Source of the DNA: Chalara sp. BL73
Taxonomy: Eukaryota > Ascomycota > Leotiomycetes > Helotiales
NCBI GenBank assembly: GCA_918026815.1
Contig: CAKJVC010000088.1
Span: 1,178,001-1,242,000 of the forward strand
Direction: 5' to 3'
DNA: 64,000 nt
A program made the translations under genes and the position numbers. This document shows, in pieces, positions 62,540-64,000 of the stretch; positions within the stretch are counted from its first letter, which is position 1; each line of letters begins with the position of its first letter. The notes below the pieces were generated by a model. The model did not search any database, was not told where the DNA came from, and was given only the letters and a program-made list of their open reading frames with translations.

Positions 62540-64000
62540 AGCAGATCCGACCATGTACGTCGACATGATTATGGTGGTGTGGTTTAATTGGTCCTTCGAT
62601 AGATGCTTATGACTAGGGTGGTGCTCGATACTTTAAGGTTCGTTGTACTTGAGGAAATTGTGGTGTTTTATGCCTAGTTTTCTAAAGTAGTTGCTTCTTA
62701 ATATCTTCCCTTCAGAGACTGGCGACAAATTCATCACCTGTAAGGTCGTGTATGAGTCTGGCAAGACCAGGGAGAGGAACAAGCTTGTCGTCTTCTTTAG
62801 TCAAGTAACATCTGGTGTAGTAACTGATCAAATCCTCCCAGAAAGTCAATGGATCTGACTCCTCCCGAATATCGTAACACTCCATAAAATCACGATTGCC
62901 GCTAGGATTAAGATTCGCAGACAAGAAGATTTGTACACTCCCGGCGGAGTTGGTTTCGTCCAAAGTGTAGCGCTCGAGGTGCAAGAACTCTCTCTTGTAG
63001 CACCCACGCTCGGAGTGAGAGAGGTGATCCTTCCACACCAGGCACCCAATGCTGGGGTCCAATACATTGGTAGATGCCATTATTAAAACCTGCGTTGGAA
63101 GGTAGGCCTTACATGGTTGGATTAGTTTGACGTCTCTTTGTGTGAAGCATCCAAAGTTTCTATTCGATGCACCTGTAGCAGCAAAGTTCAGAGAGGACCC
63201 GGCATAGACATTGGCCATAGTAGCAGCTTCTCTAACTCAGTCGCCCGGATCGTCCTGAATAATGCACAGTGAGTCGATCCATATACAGCCAAACCAGAAA
63301 CGACGTGCGATATGAATAGAATCCTGAAAGTCTTAGGCAACATCTGCAGTGGAATAGTTTCCAGAAGCAACTGGTGATTGCTTCGTGACAGCGCCAATAC
63401 TGGAACTGATCCCCAGCAATGGCTTAGAGTACAATATTTGGTGTTTTGAGAAGCGAAAGGCGATTCTCTTAGTCACACGGCGATGTCATGCGTGGCACCG
63501 AGCTGTACAAGTCGAGTTGGTCGACTACGGACTGTGGTTGAAGTACAGATGTGGCCGGTATTACACGTCCCGTACCAATGCCTTGGTAAGTCCCAGTTCG
63601 ACTCACAGTTTATTGAAGGAAAAACTTCATGCGTAGACTTCTCTACCTGCAGGGTCAGGAAGCATCCGGAAATGTCACAAACCTTCTTGGTACCACCGAA
63701 GAGAAATACAATGGCTCAAGCCTTTGGAAGGTGGGTTCAGAGGATAGTGGAACGACATCCCGTATGGAGGTTTATCATTGCTTATGCTTCCACGAATCGA
63801 AAATCGAAGCTTCTTACAATTGTGGATTTTATCCATGTAAGAGCGAGGAATAGCCTCGGTCACGATTACGCATAAATGGCACTCTTCCTCTTGGGTGAAG
63901 TCCAAACTAACATCCTTCCCGAACTCCCAGTATTTAGCCCAGGGGTCCTTCGTAGGCATCACAAATTCTCTGAGAATATTTTGATACTGTTTACATAGCT
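62540..64000 (-). pseudogene. decayed HET-domain gene with Trp-to-stop (RIP-like) changes, runs past right edge
   Basis: Minus-strand conceptual reading (from the right edge) shows the N-terminal half of a classical HET protein: a PWAKYWEFG and CHLC segment near 63950-63830, then PTRLVQLG, a TGA at 63475-63473, LRES, TLSHCWG, LPKTF, a one-base frameshift near 63325, IHIARR, IWIDSLCIIQDD, a TGA at 63239-63237, VREAA, MANVYAGS, and later DDKLVPLPGLARL, FVASL, TGA, REDIKKQLL, TAG, then LKYRAP and an expected WSWAS site reading TAG-TCA-TAA. Five Trp and one Arg positions are stops; all are C-to-T or G-to-A type. The gene is dead. Boundaries are approximate. Confidence 0.75.

Overview
The window looks like nuclear DNA of a filamentous ascomycete (Pezizomycotina; Leotiomycetes is my best guess, not proven). 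The genes carry many 44-90 nt GT-AG introns with CTRAC/TACTAAT-type branch sites. The families are fungal: HET, DUF7708/NB-ARC/TPR STAND receptor, fungal rhodopsin-like membrane protein, Sulfotransferase_4, CE5, GH30 and Cdc25. One pseudogene shows RIP-like decay in which tryptophan codons became stops. Gene models were built by hand from splice signals and reading-frame continuity. I recognised no rRNA, tRNA, CRISPR or bacterial feature.

Layout. 1-6.3 kb is AT-rich and gene-poor, with a 65-residue six-cysteine secreted protein (701-1019), a doubtful small gene (4345-4722), and a Hint/Vint-domain gene on the minus strand. About 6.45-10.1 kb holds an intact 7-exon NLR-like receptor (DUF7708-like, NB-ARC, eight 42-residue TPRs), divergent from the Vint gene across about 110-165 bp. 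10.1-19.7 kb is a long gap with microsatellites and homopolymers but no convincing gene. 19.7-27.3 kb is conserved housekeeping sequence: an SH3-RasGEF (Cdc25 type) and mitochondrial FAD glycerol-3-phosphate dehydrogenase (Gut2 type). 28.3-40.9 kb mixes a secreted GH30 glycanase, small unknown genes, a Sulfotransferase_4 protein, a beta-carbonic anhydrase and a secreted CE5 acetylxylan esterase. 43.0-47.2 kb is a divergent pair, a NIPA-type magnesium transporter and a WDR70-like WD40 protein.

47.8-64 kb is more accessory: a small unknown gene, a frameshifted F-box-like pseudogene, an SHD1-like protein, a fungal rhodopsin-like seven-helix protein, an APC/GABA-permease-like transporter, a class I methyltransferase, an intact HET-domain gene and two decayed HET copies, the last running off the right edge.

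How genes may work together: the GH30 enzyme and the acetylxylan esterase would cooperate on acetylated xylan outside the cell, but they lie 10 kb apart and no co-regulation is visible. The receptor, the Vint gene and the HET genes belong to classes tied to non-self recognition in fungi, so both ends of the window are candidate fast-evolving, incompatibility-related regions around a conserved core. The most unusual arrangement is the Vint/NLR divergent pair. The clearest evolutionary signal is the nonsense decay of the right-hand HET gene.
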